A stretch of DNA of 64,000 nucleotides from Erwinia sp. S63. Its GTDB lineage: Bacteria > Pseudomonadota > Gammaproteobacteria > Enterobacterales > Enterobacteriaceae. The stretch is from contig NZ_JACVUP010000024.1 of the NCBI RefSeq assembly GCF_016625195.1, positions 1 through 64,000 of the forward strand, given 5' to 3'. A program made the position numbers and the translations under genes. Positions 8,117 through 17,262 of this stretch are shown piece by piece (the stretch's first letter is position 1; the number at the start of each line of letters is the position of its first letter). The notes beneath the pieces were generated by a model, which worked only from the letters and a program-made list of their open reading frames with translations, was not told the DNA's origin and did not search any database.

Positions 8117-10546
8117 ATGAAAAAATCTGTTTTACTACTGGGCGTTATCGGCGCTCTGGTAACTTTAACGGGGGTAGGGCTGGCAGCAGGCGGCGCGTAT
8201 CTCGCGGTTTTAGGAGGAGCTTGGTTCTATTTGTTAGCAGGGATCCTTTTGTGCATCACGGGCCTTGGGTTAATGCGTAGGCGTTTCTATGCCTGGCCGG
8301 TCGCAATCGCACTGGCGCTTTACAGTGTAATATGGGCTTTCTGGGAAATTGGCGACGACTTCTGGCAATTCTTGCCGCGCGTAACGGTATTCATCGGTAT
8401 AAGCATGCTGGTATCTCTGTGCGTACCGTGGCTAAACCGGAAAGGTGGTTTGCCGGCACCCAGAAAGTCTGCTTTCACCATAGCTGGCGTATGCTTTGTT
8501 GCACTGATTGCACTGATTAGCGGTATTTTTTTTCCACATGCGGAAGTCACCGCAACAAGCGAAGCCGCGAAGGTCATCAATCCTCAGGCTGGTCACGAAG
8601 GTGGGAACGACTGGTCAGCCTGGGGACGTAACACCCTCGGCGAAAAATATGTCCAGTTTGACCAGATCAACAAAAGCAATGTTAAGGACCTGAAAGTCGC
8701 ATGGACCTATCGTACAGGTGACATGGCGGTTGATGGTGCAGAATATCAGGTTACACCTTTGAAAGTGGCCGACACGGTTTATCTGTGTACTCCGCTAAGT
8801 AAAGTGATTGCAGTTGATGCCACCACAGGCAAGGAGAAGTGGCGTTTCGATCCACATCCGGAAATCTTTGAAAGCGACAAAGGCTGGAAGCGATGCCGTG
8901 GAGTGGGCTATGCCGATATTGACCAGTTATCAGCTAAAAACCCCACCTCTGGTGAGGTTGCTGCTACGGCAATTTCCTCTGCGGCTACTTGCCGCAAACG
9001 TATCATTGAAACCACCATTGATGCCCGCATCGTGGCGCTGGATGCCGAAACCGGAAAACTGTGTGAAGACTTCGGTAACGGGGGTTACGTCGATCTGACA
9101 GTGAACATGCCCGCTGACGCCAAAGGCGGGCAGCAGGGTAGCTACAACGTGACCTCTGCGCCACTGGTGGCCGATGGCGTAATCATGGTGGGTGGACGTC
9201 TGAATGATAACCTCACCGTAGGCGAACCTGGCGGCGTGGTCCGCGGATATGATGTGGTCAGTGGCAAAATCCTTTGGGCCTGGGATGCGAAACGCGGTGC
9301 CAGCGACAGCAGCCCGCTGCCAGCCGGTGAGACTTACCCTCTTGAAACGCCTAACTTCTGGGGTACCGCCGCTTACGATCCTAAACTGGGACTGGCCTAT
9401 TTCCCGACGGGCAACCAGACACCTGACTTCTGGACCGGCGATCGCCATCCTTACTCGAACGAGTATACCGATGCCATCGTGGCCGTTGATCTGAAAACCG
9501 GCAAGGAGCGTTGGCACTTCCGTACCGCCAACATTGACCAGTTTGACTACGACGTTTCAACACAGCCGATTCTGTACGACATGCCGCAGAAGGATGGCAC
9601 AACCCTTCCGGTGATCATACAGGGCACGAAACGCAGCCAGATCTTTGTGCTTGATCGCCGTACCGGCAAGCCGGTCTACCCGGTAGAGCAGCGTAAAGTG
9701 CCAACTGATGTGATGCCAGGCATGCAGGTCTCTGAAACGCAGCCTTATTCCGCGCTATCAGTAGGCGTTGATAAGCTGAAAGAGTCTGACATGTGGGGAG
9801 CCACGATCTTTGATCAGCTCTACTGCCGCGTCCAGTTTAAGAAGTTGCGCTATGAAGGTGAGTGGACACCGCTTTCGGATAAACAGGACACGCTGATTTG
9901 GCCTGGCTATTACGGTGGTCAGAACTGGGGCAGCATGGCGATCAACCCGGCCACCGGTACGCTCTATGTGAATGACATTCGCATGGCGATGGTGGGGCGT
10001 TTCCTGTCTCGTGAGGAAGCAGCAAAAGGTGGCCTGAAGCCGTCAACCGAAGGCGAATATTCAGAGCAGAAGGGCACGCCGTGGGGCGTGGAACGCGGTA
10101 TGTTCCTCTCACCACTAGGCACACCATGCTTCAAGCCGCCATTCGGTTCGCTGACCGCTATCGACCTAGCGAGTAACAAGGTGAAATGGCAGGTGCCGCT
10201 CGGTGGGATCCAGGATGCGCCAATTCACAACAACTTCTTACCGAAAGAGGGCATTGTGCCGAACCTGTATATCCCACTGGGGATGCCAAACCTCGGCGGT
10301 CCGCTGGTAACGGCAGGTGGCTTGAGCTTCTTCCATGGCACGCTGGACTATTACCTGCGCGCGTTTGATAACGATACCGGCAAAGAAGTCTGGCGTACTC
10401 GCCTGCCAGTCGGTGGCCAGGGTACACCCATGAGCTATATCGGCAAGGATGGTAAGCAGTACATCGTGGTGGTGGATGGCGGTGCGACCCGCACTGGCAC
10501 CAATAAAAACCGCGGCGATTATGTTATTGCTTACGCCTTACCATAA
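8117..10546 (+). CDS. gcd: Membrane-bound PQQ-dependent dehydrogenase, glucose/quinate/shikimate family
   Basis: About 809 aa, close to the roughly 800 aa of E. coli Gcd. The first 150 residues hold five hydrophobic segments anchoring the protein in the inner membrane; the rest is an eight-bladed periplasmic propeller with repeated tryptophan-docking strands (DLKVAWTYRTGD, GKEKWRFDP, GKERWHFRT, GKEVWRTRL). It oxidises a sugar or cyclic polyol in the periplasm and passes electrons to ubiquinone. The ATG at 8117 is preferred over the in-frame GTG at 8102 because a purine-rich GGAAGAAG precedes it. No PQQ synthesis genes are in the window. The neighbours look like inositol or sugar catabolism, so the substrate may be a polyol rather than glucose. 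The gcd symbol is by family only. Confidence 0.85.
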   Translation: MKKSVLLLGVIGALVTLTGVGLAAGGAYLAVLGGAWFYLLAGILLCITGLGLMRRRFYAWPVAIALALYSVIWAFWEIGDDFWQFLPRVTVFIGISMLVSLCVPWLNRKGGLPAPRKSAFTIAGVCFVALIALISGIFFPHAEVTATSEAAKVINPQAGHEGGNDWSAWGRNTLGEKYVQFDQINKSNVKDLKVAWTYRTGDMAVDGAEYQVTPLKVADTVYLCTPLSKVIAVDATTGKEKWRFDPHPEIFESDKGWKRCRGVGYADIDQLSAKNPTSGEVAATAISSAATCRKRIIETTIDARIVALDAETGKLCEDFGNGGYVDLTVNMPADAKGGQQGSYNVTSAPLVADGVIMVGGRLNDNLTVGEPGGVVRGYDVVSGKILWAWDAKRGASDSSPLPAGETYPLETPNFWGTAAYDPKLGLAYFPTGNQTPDFWTGDRHPYSNEYTDAIVAVDLKTGKERWHFRTANIDQFDYDVSTQPILYDMPQKDGTTLPVIIQGTKRSQIFVLDRRTGKPVYPVEQRKVPTDVMPGMQVSETQPYSALSVGVDKLKESDMWGATIFDQLYCRVQFKKLRYEGEWTPLSDKQDTLIWPGYYGGQNWGSMAINPATGTLYVNDIRMAMVGRFLSREEAAKGGLKPSTEGEYSEQKGTPWGVERGMFLSPLGTPCFKPPFGSLTAIDLASNKVKWQVPLGGIQDAPIHNNFLPKEGIVPNLYIPLGMPNLGGPLVTAGGLSFFHGTLDYYLRAFDNDTGKEVWRTRLPVGGQGTPMSYIGKDGKQYIVVVDGGATRTGTNKNRGDYVIAYALP

Positions 10547-10560
10547 ATAGTCATTTAAAC

Positions 10561-10584
10561 GGCGCTCTGGCTATGCAGAGCGCC
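10561..10584 (+). terminator. Hairpin after the PQQ dehydrogenase
   Basis: GGCGCTCTG and CAGAGCGCC form a perfect 9-bp GC-rich stem with a 6-base loop 14 bp after the stop codon. There is no T-run behind it, so it is a probable but not classical terminator. Confidence 0.5.
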
Positions 10585-10656
10585 TACCGTAAACGCGATT
10601 AATAATATATAAATTCGATAAAACAATATTATTATCTACATATCATGGTGATTATC

Positions 10657-11481
10657 ATGCTTACCTCTTTACACGGTATTTCGACAAGTCACGGTAACTT
10701 AATAACGGATGTTCGCCTAGCTAAAGAGGCGGGATTTGATTCATTGGAAATATTTTACCCTAAGCTTGTGCGTTACTTAGAAAATAGCGGAACAACTCAT
10801 GATATTAAAAGAATCATTGCTGATGCCGGGCTATCAATTTCTTTTCTTAGCGCACTGGACAGAATTGAACGACATCAGGGAAGTGAGAAGCAGCAGCTGC
10901 TGAATGAAGCAGAAAAAATTACTCAGGAAGCCTCTGAGCTGGGTGTGGAAACCGTCATGGTATTACCGCGTAATGGCATAGACCACTATTCCGATGAAAA
11001 GATCATGGACATCATGAGCGAAAATATTGCTGCTATTGCCGCCATCGGTGAACAGCACGGTATTCGCTATATGATTGAGTTACCAGCTTTCACCAAATTC
11101 CGTACGCTAAGCCAGGCGCAGGAGGTGATTCGCCGCATTGGTAAAAAAAATGTCGGTGTGGTGGTTGATTTCTGGCACTTCTATGCCTCCGGCGCAACGC
11201 CACAGGATGTTGCTAAGATGGATAACGCGATGATTTTTGGCGTGCACTTCGGCGACGGCCGCGTGCCGCACAGCCCTGAAGAACCCTGGGATGAAACGGT
11301 ATTACGCGACTGCATACCCGGCGAAGGGGAAATCGATTTGCGCGCCTGGTCAGAAGCCGTTAAATCAACTGGATATAATGGAGCCTGGTCGATTGAATTA
11401 ATCAGCCCGCGCTTATGGGAACGTGATCCGGCGTTATTAACAAAAGAACTATTATCCTCCATTAAGAAATACGCATTTTAA
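10657..11481 (+). CDS. Sugar phosphate isomerase/epimerase-family protein (xylose isomerase-like TIM barrel)
   Basis: About 274 aa. The pattern LAKEAGFDSLEIF, VMVLPRNG, YMIELPAFT, VGVVVDFWHF, IFGVHFGDGR and GAWSIELIS is the AP-endonuclease-2 barrel shared by inosose dehydratases, hydroxypyruvate isomerase and ketose epimerases; acidic and His residues at strand ends form the metal site. It would isomerise or epimerise a keto-sugar or keto-inositol. An in-frame ATG at 10645 is four codons earlier. It follows the dehydrogenase after a hairpin, and a second barrel protein of the same fold lies 107 bp downstream, so they probably act on successive intermediates. Confidence 0.75.
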   Translation: MLTSLHGISTSHGNLITDVRLAKEAGFDSLEIFYPKLVRYLENSGTTHDIKRIIADAGLSISFLSALDRIERHQGSEKQQLLNEAEKITQEASELGVETVMVLPRNGIDHYSDEKIMDIMSENIAAIAAIGEQHGIRYMIELPAFTKFRTLSQAQEVIRRIGKKNVGVVVDFWHFYASGATPQDVAKMDNAMIFGVHFGDGRVPHSPEEPWDETVLRDCIPGEGEIDLRAWSEAVKSTGYNGAWSIELISPRLWERDPALLTKELLSSIKKYAF

Positions 11482-11588
11482 TTTAGAAAAATCAGACTTT
11501 AGGTGATAACAATCATTAATAATTATTAACTTCGGATTGACATCACCTTTATTACCTCCCTGTATCAATGAGTGACTGAGAGAATAAT

Positions 11589-12503
11589 ATGAATAAAATG
11601 ATCAAAGCTCCTCGCTTAACAGTGAGAGTGGCCATCAGTCCACTCTCGTGGGCCAATGAAGTGATTGAAGAGTTTGGCAAAGATGCCACGGCGGATATAT
11701 GCCTTACGGGTGCATTGGCTGCGGGTTATGAGGGCGTCGAAATGAGCCGCTTATTTCCCCGCAATCCTGATGAGCTGAGTAAGCTGTTATCCGATTATAA
11801 ACTCTCCCTCGCATCCGGCTGGCACAGCGGCTTTCTGGCTGAGCGCAGCGTGGATGAAGAGCTGAGTGCAGTGCATGAGTTTGCCACGCTGCTACAAAAA
11901 ACCGGTGCGCAGGTAATGGTGTATGGCGAATGTGCAGCAATGGCAGAGAATGCCCTAGATGTTCCGTTGTCCCGCCGCCGCCGCTTGACCCCCGAGCAGA
12001 TGGCCGCCTATGGCGCACACCTGACCGAATTCGCCAGAAAACTGGCGCAGGGCTATGGCTTGGCCATGGCGTACCACCACCACCTGATGATGGTCGTGGA
12101 AACGCAGGATGAAGTCCGCCAGCTGATGGCGGCAACCGGTGATGAAGTTGGCCTGCTGCTGGATACCGGACATGCGGTGACAGGTGGATTCAGTTATGTC
12201 GATCTGATCAATGAGTTTGGCCCACGTATTAAGCACATCCATCTGAAAGATGTGCGCACGCCAATACTAGAAGCTGTACGCAGTAAAGACCTCTCTTTCA
12301 ACGAGGCGGTTCGGGCCGGCATGTTTACCATCCCTGGTGACGGAGTGATCGACTTCCAGCCGCTGTTCGAGTTTATCAACGACTCTGGTTTCGCTGGCTG
12401 GGTAGTGGTGGAAGCTGAGCAGGATCCTTCCCTCGAACGTCCGGAAATCACCGTGGCCAGAGCACGTGACTGGCTCAGCACTATCCTGCCTACCCGAGCA
12501 TAA
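11589..12503 (+). CDS. IolE-like sugar phosphate isomerase/epimerase (probable inosose dehydratase-type)
   Basis: 304 aa TIM-barrel protein. MAYHHHLMMVVET, VGLLLDTGHA, IKHIHLKDVR and the block GMFTIPGDGVIDFQPLF closely follow the 2-keto-myo-inositol dehydratase (IolE) pattern, in which a KDVR segment and a G-x-F-T-x-P-G-D-G segment line the active site. Likely role: dehydration or isomerisation of a keto-cyclitol or keto-sugar. It is 14 bp before the transporter gene with a good AAGGAG site between them, so they are co-transcribed. No IolB, IolC, IolD or IolG set is nearby, so a full inositol pathway is not encoded here and the symbol is withheld. Confidence 0.75.
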   Translation: MNKMIKAPRLTVRVAISPLSWANEVIEEFGKDATADICLTGALAAGYEGVEMSRLFPRNPDELSKLLSDYKLSLASGWHSGFLAERSVDEELSAVHEFATLLQKTGAQVMVYGECAAMAENALDVPLSRRRRLTPEQMAAYGAHLTEFARKLAQGYGLAMAYHHHLMMVVETQDEVRQLMAATGDEVGLLLDTGHAVTGGFSYVDLINEFGPRIKHIHLKDVRTPILEAVRSKDLSFNEAVRAGMFTIPGDGVIDFQPLFEFINDSGFAGWVVVEAEQDPSLERPEITVARARDWLSTILPTRA

Positions 12504-12517
12504 AGGAGAGCAACATC

Positions 12518-13948
12518 ATGTCTTACCATCACAAGTTTAATGCTCGGTATGTATATATGCTTTGCCTGGCGGCCGCCGCTGGCGGATTTATGTTTGGTTA
12601 CTCTGAAGGGGTGATTGCCGCTACGCTGGATTCGATTCAGAAGGTCTTCGGGCTGAGCTCGATAGAAACCGGCTGGGCAGTTTCCAGCGTCATTTTTGGC
12701 GGCGTCATCGGTGCGCTGACAGCCGGAAAAATGGCGGATAAAACCGGTCGCAAACCAGTCATGCTGGTCAGTGCAGTCCTGTTTGTGGTGACTTCCTATC
12801 TTTCGGCCGTTGCCGATTCGTTTGTGTTGTTTACCAGTGCAAGACTGATATGTGGCATCGCCGTTGGACTGGCGGCGACGGTAACGCCAATGTATATCTC
12901 TGAAATTTCGCCAGCCAAAATGCGCGGTAAAGCCACCGGTACTTACGATCTCTCTATCGTGGCCGGGGTGCTGGCGGTATTTACTGTCAACTATCTGATT
13001 GCGCGTGGCATGCCGCAGGCATGGATGGTTGAAACCGGCTGGAGAATCATGATGGCGGTACAGCTGGTGCCGTCGCTGGCGATGCTGGTCTTGATCATTC
13101 TGGTTCCTGAGTCACCGCACTGGTGCATCCGGCATAACCGAGGCGAGCATGCGATCAAAGTGCTCTCGCGTATCTATCCGGAATTTAATCAGGAAGAAGC
13201 GCGTCAATTGTTCCAACTGCCATCTTCTGCTGCCAAAAAATCAACCACGGCGCGCAAGGGCGTTATGCCGGAAAATCCGGTACTGCGCTATATCCTGGTG
13301 GTTGGGGTAGCGATTGCTGTTCTGCAGCAGTTTACCGGCATCAACGTCATCAACTACTACACGCCGATGATGCTGGAAGGCACCACCAGTAATAAAGACA
13401 TTATCTTCTTCGAAACCATTTTTGTGGCCTTGCTCAATGGTGTTGGCGCGTTTATCGGCATGCACCTGTTTGACCATTATGGCCGCCTGCCGATCATGAA
13501 GATTGGCACCGTGGGGGCCATCACCGGACTGCTAATCGCCTCATGGGGTCTGTATACCAATGATGTCGGCTATATCGCCATTAGCGGCATCCTGATCTTT
13601 ACGTTGTTCTTTGGTATGGGTTGGGGAGCAGGTGCATGGGTGATGATCTCAGAAATTTTCCCGGACAGAATCCGTGAATCCAGCATGGGGTTGGCCGTGG
13701 GCCTGATGTGGGTCTCCAATTTCCTGATCACCCTGGTGTTCCCAATCGTCAACGACAATGTCTGGTTGCAGGAGCAGTTCCATGGCGCATTCTCCATGTG
13801 GATCTTCGTAGTGTTCAACGCGTTCTGTTATTGGTTCTTGTCGCGTTATGTACCGGAAACCCGTGGTATCGCCCTGGAAGATATCGAAAAGGTAGCGGAA
13901 GCGAAGATGCTGAAAAATACGCTTTCTGTGCAGACGGAGAAAGTCTGA
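12518..13948 (+). CDS. Sugar-porter MFS transporter (sugar or polyol:H+ symporter)
   Basis: 476 aa with twelve hydrophobic segments. Sugar-porter signatures are all present: GKMADKTGRKP between TM2 and TM3, PAKMRGK after TM4, PESPHW at the end of TM6, QQFTGINVINYYTP in TM7, a second GRLP loop and the C-terminal PETRG. Inner-membrane proton symporter for a monosaccharide or cyclitol, similar to galactose (GalP) and inositol (IolT) carriers. It follows the IolE-like gene by 14 bp with AAGGAG upstream of the ATG, so it supplies the substrate of that operon. A hairpin follows at about 14022. Confidence 0.88.
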   Translation: MSYHHKFNARYVYMLCLAAAAGGFMFGYSEGVIAATLDSIQKVFGLSSIETGWAVSSVIFGGVIGALTAGKMADKTGRKPVMLVSAVLFVVTSYLSAVADSFVLFTSARLICGIAVGLAATVTPMYISEISPAKMRGKATGTYDLSIVAGVLAVFTVNYLIARGMPQAWMVETGWRIMMAVQLVPSLAMLVLIILVPESPHWCIRHNRGEHAIKVLSRIYPEFNQEEARQLFQLPSSAAKKSTTARKGVMPENPVLRYILVVGVAIAVLQQFTGINVINYYTPMMLEGTTSNKDIIFFETIFVALLNGVGAFIGMHLFDHYGRLPIMKIGTVGAITGLLIASWGLYTNDVGYIAISGILIFTLFFGMGWGAGAWVMISEIFPDRIRESSMGLAVGLMWVSNFLITLVFPIVNDNVWLQEQFHGAFSMWIFVVFNAFCYWFLSRYVPETRGIALEDIEKVAEAKMLKNTLSVQTEKV

Positions 13949-14021
13949 ACCCACGGAAATTCGCCGGCGGGTTTTCCGGTAGAGAACAGAAAAAGTCCAG
14001 TATCAGTATCCTGTATTAGTC

Positions 14022-14067
14022 ATATCATCTGTCAGGCGAGGAGATTGATTCTTTTGGCAGATGATAT
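14022..14067 (+). terminator. Possible terminator after the MFS gene
   Basis: ATATCATCTG and CAGATGATAT pair perfectly (extended by TC/GG) around a loop of about 22 bases and are followed by TTATT. It lies 73 bp after the transporter stop and before a separate ribosome site for the oxidoreductase gene. Confidence 0.4.
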
Positions 14068-14153
14068 TTATTGTGTCCAAAATCAGGATGCCGGATTCGC
14101 AGTGTTTTTAATTTATAACAAATTCACTCTCAATAAATCCATCAGGACTCTAT

Positions 14154-15224
14154 ATGAACAATAAAAATTTAGCGATCAATGTAGCCCTTATTGGTTATGG
14201 ATATGTCGGCCAATATTTCCATGGCCCTTTACTCAGTGCCACTGAGGGCTTACGTCTAAAAACCGTGGTTTCAAGCCAGGTAGATAAAGTGAAAGCTGAT
14301 TTCCCTAACGTGATAGTAGTTAGCTCAGCCGAAGAAGCGATAAAAGATAGCGATATTGATTTAGTGGTGCTGGCAACCCCAAATGAGACTCATGCCCCTT
14401 TGGCTGAACTTGCCTTAAAAGCCGGTAAAAATGTTGTCGTAGACAAGCCTTTCACTTTAACCCTTGACCAGGCTCGCCACCTGCAACAAGTAGCGGAAGA
14501 AAACCAGGTTATACTTTCTGTTTTTCATAATCGTCGCTGGGATAGCGATTACCTTGGCATTAAAGCCGTCATTGAAAGTGGCAAGCTTGGGCGCATTGTT
14601 CATTTTGAGTCTCACATTGATAAATTTCAGCCACGGGTGATAGATCGCTGGCGCGACAAGAATTTACCAGGCAGTGGTCTATGGTTTGATATAGGCCCCC
14701 ATATCGCGGACCAGGCATTACAGTTGTTCGGCTTACCGGAATCTATTCAGGCCAACATAGCCAACCTGCGTGATAATGCTGAAATAGATGACTGGGCGCA
14801 TGTGGTTTTAAATTATGCAAAACTTAAAGTCATTTTAAATTGCACAATGCTCTCAGCCGGTGGCGTCTCACGGTTCACTGTCCACGGAACTGAAGGCTCT
14901 GCCGTTAAAAGCGAGGCCGACAAGCAGGAAGACCAGTTGATCGCAGGGATAAAACCGGGAACGACGGAGTGGGGTGTAGATTCGGATGATGTGATATTGT
15001 TTGGTGAGAATCTAAGTCCATCACCACAGGCGACGCCTAAAGGTGACCAACGCCAGTATTATTTAGCCATTCGTGACACCCTGCTGGGTCAGCGGCAGAA
15101 TCCTGTAACTCCACTGCAAGCGATTGCGGTAATGGCAGTAATAGAAGCTGCCTATTCTTCTGCAAAGTCCGGTAGAGTCGTTGAATTAACTTTAACCTCT
15201 GCTGAAAAAGAGAAATGGATTTAA
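14154..15224 (+). CDS. Gfo/Idh/MocA-family oxidoreductase, YdgJ-like
   Basis: 356 aa cytosolic NAD(P)-dependent dehydrogenase. The N-terminal Rossmann domain has GYGYVGQYFHGPL; VVVDKPFTLT is the family E/D-K-P motif carrying the catalytic lysine; FHNRRWDSD, PGSGLWFDIGPHIADQAL and RFTVHGTEGS follow E. coli YdgJ closely along the length (346 aa there). It would oxidise or reduce a sugar or cyclitol carbonyl. AGGA precedes the ATG. With the transporter and the two TIM-barrel proteins upstream, it fits a polyol or keto-sugar pathway. Confidence 0.85.
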   Translation: MNNKNLAINVALIGYGYVGQYFHGPLLSATEGLRLKTVVSSQVDKVKADFPNVIVVSSAEEAIKDSDIDLVVLATPNETHAPLAELALKAGKNVVVDKPFTLTLDQARHLQQVAEENQVILSVFHNRRWDSDYLGIKAVIESGKLGRIVHFESHIDKFQPRVIDRWRDKNLPGSGLWFDIGPHIADQALQLFGLPESIQANIANLRDNAEIDDWAHVVLNYAKLKVILNCTMLSAGGVSRFTVHGTEGSAVKSEADKQEDQLIAGIKPGTTEWGVDSDDVILFGENLSPSPQATPKGDQRQYYLAIRDTLLGQRQNPVTPLQAIAVMAVIEAAYSSAKSGRVVELTLTSAEKEKWI

Positions 15225-15783
15225 ACCAAAACTTACAAAGCCGGAGAACAGTAAGCGATGGCGATAAAGAGTAAGATAAATGCGGAATGTTTGTTGTGCT
15301 TTTTACACATTCATAATGTTGAAGACCTGAGTAAGCAGAATCAGGAACTGTGCGTATTGGCATAACAGGAAACATCCGGATCAGGTTGCTTATTCTGGCA
15401 ACCTGCTGATTTTTAGAAAAACCTGAAAAATATTACCCATCTAATCGCCATACGCAATTACTGAATACTCTTTCTATAGTGTAATTTAAATGAATCACGC
15501 TTTTCCGCCAGAGGAAATAGCTTTTTAGTTTCAGCAATTCTGTTGATGCACGCCCTTAAGTCTTACCAAGTCACTATAATCTATTTGAAGGTTGAATTTA
15601 ATGCTAATAGTCAAAACCAAAGACGATGAATATATCTACTAGAAATAAGACATTCACAGAAGACTACATAAATTTCGACAGTAAAATCAAAAAGGGTAAA
15701 GCGAAGTTAACTCAGAGGTGATGGCGGTTTTTATTCCTGTATTTCACACGCGCTTTATTGATTCAGAAGTCTTTTAATGATAG
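15225..15783. other. Intergenic region, no gene seen
   Basis: About 560 bp between the oxidoreductase and a convergent LacI-type gene. No ORF with homology or codon bias was found and no clear hairpin terminator. Confidence 0.4.
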
Positions 15784-16809
15784 TTAAGTAATGTAAGATG
15801 CAGGATGAATAGCAAGTTTTTCGAGATTAAAAGGTAAGTAGTTATACTCACTGTACTGAATTCGCGGACCCACATCCATAAAAGTAATAAGCACCATCGC
15901 ACGCTCAATAATTTCATTAAGTGTATTGCTGAAGGAAGCATGATATCTATTTGTATTAAATATATTTTCTGCGAAGTGCGTTCCTGAAGATAGTTCTTCA
16001 TCAGGGGTATGATTCTGTGATGATTTAATCAAAGAAAAAAGGTAACACCCTGTCACAAAAATAATTTTAACGTTATCTCGTATCGCTCCTAAAAATTGGC
16101 TATTGCCTTCATCCTTTAAAATCTGATTTAAGTCCTTATTGTCCATGTCTCTTATGTAATATCCGTTGAGATGTTTTCTGACGAAAGACCTGAATCCCAT
16201 TTCCTGTTGTTCATCCGAAATAAGATTAATCTGTCCCGGCACAATATAGATTTCAGGTGAACAGAGCGAAAGATCTCCTTTTAACTTTTCGCCCAACGCC
16301 CAGCCAAGAGCCCTATTGTCTACGCCAAGGTAGGCTTGCCTGTGACTAGAGGGCAGGTCAGAAAACATAGTCAGTACGGGCACCTTTTTGGATACTTGAC
16401 CAAGCTTCGAACATATCTCAATGTCTTGCGCGGAAATTATTATAACAGCATTATACATAACGGTTCCGAGAATCATATCAGTCAGGTGCTGCTTGATAGA
16501 CTCCTTACCGCAGCAATACACCGTAAAGCAAATCTCCCTGCTTGCAGTGAAAGGGTTGGCATTATTAAAACCATCAGCAATATGATATGCCGGGAATCGC
16601 GTTGATTCATCTATAAGGACCGCAACCCGTAGATGGTCGTGGGTATGCACATTATCAAACTGAGTGTACCCAAGCTTCCTGGCGTTACTTAAAATACGCC
16701 TCATTTTCGATTCTGATACTCTTGCCCGGCTTTTCAATACTCTATCAACTGTGCTCACACTGACATCAGATACACGGGCAAGATCGGTAAGCATGTTTCT
16801 TTTAGACAT
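15784..16809 (-). CDS. LacI-family transcriptional regulator
   Basis: 341 aa. The N-terminus MLTDLARVSDVSVSTVDRVL is the LacI helix-turn-helix, followed by the hinge region (RVSESKMRRILSNARKLGY) and a periplasmic-binding-protein-like effector domain (RVAVLIDES, PVLTMFSDLPSSHRQAYLGVDNRALGWALGEKL, EIYIVPGQ, GFRSFVRKHL). In this subgroup the recognition helix reads STVDRVL rather than TTVSRVL, as in the second regulator at 17263. The effector is probably a sugar or cyclitol. It is divergent from that regulator and converges on the catabolic operon, making it a likely controller. AT-rich relative to the enzymes. Confidence 0.85.
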   Translation of the reverse strand: MSKRNMLTDLARVSDVSVSTVDRVLKSRARVSESKMRRILSNARKLGYTQFDNVHTHDHLRVAVLIDESTRFPAYHIADGFNNANPFTASREICFTVYCCGKESIKQHLTDMILGTVMYNAVIIISAQDIEICSKLGQVSKKVPVLTMFSDLPSSHRQAYLGVDNRALGWALGEKLKGDLSLCSPEIYIVPGQINLISDEQQEMGFRSFVRKHLNGYYIRDMDNKDLNQILKDEGNSQFLGAIRDNVKIIFVTGCYLFSLIKSSQNHTPDEELSSGTHFAENIFNTNRYHASFSNTLNEIIERAMVLITFMDVGPRIQYSEYNYLPFNLEKLAIHPASYIT

Positions 16810-17262
16810 TTGCTGAAAAAACCTTCTTTATCAATCAATCCTCCGGCTACCCGTTCCCCCAAGAAAGCTTTATAAGCCGAATAGGCTGCCCTCCGATGGG
16901 TAATGACTGGTTGCCTGTGCTCGCCAGCACACCAATGATGTATTAATAATCATTACTGAGTCATATTACAATACAAATTGATCCTTTTAGCCTCATATTA
17001 TGATCCATCTCACATAACTGAAATGAAAAAGTTATCTAAATTTTTACAATAATTTCAATATGATAGTCTAAATTTAAACTTTGCATGGTGAAGCCGATGG
17101 GATACTAAGAAATTATGGTGGTATATAATGACTCAAAAAACTCTCATCATAAGTCATGGTATGTAACCAGAGGCATTATGCTTCAACCTGATTGTCCGGG
17201 GACTTGAGTTGTAAAATGAGTTAACATCCGATAAATGAACAAGTTATTACAGGCAAATATTA
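16810..17262. promoter_or_regulatory. Shared upstream region of two divergent LacI-type genes
   Basis: About 450 bp without a gene. It must hold promoters for both regulators. AT-rich tracts around 16980-17060 are likely promoter DNA, but I could not pick out a clean LacI-type operator palindrome. Confidence 0.4.

Noticed and set aside
8930..9517. 195-codon minus-strand frame within the PQQ dehydrogenase
   Set aside because: Shadow of the real gene in another frame, caused by GC-rich third positions.
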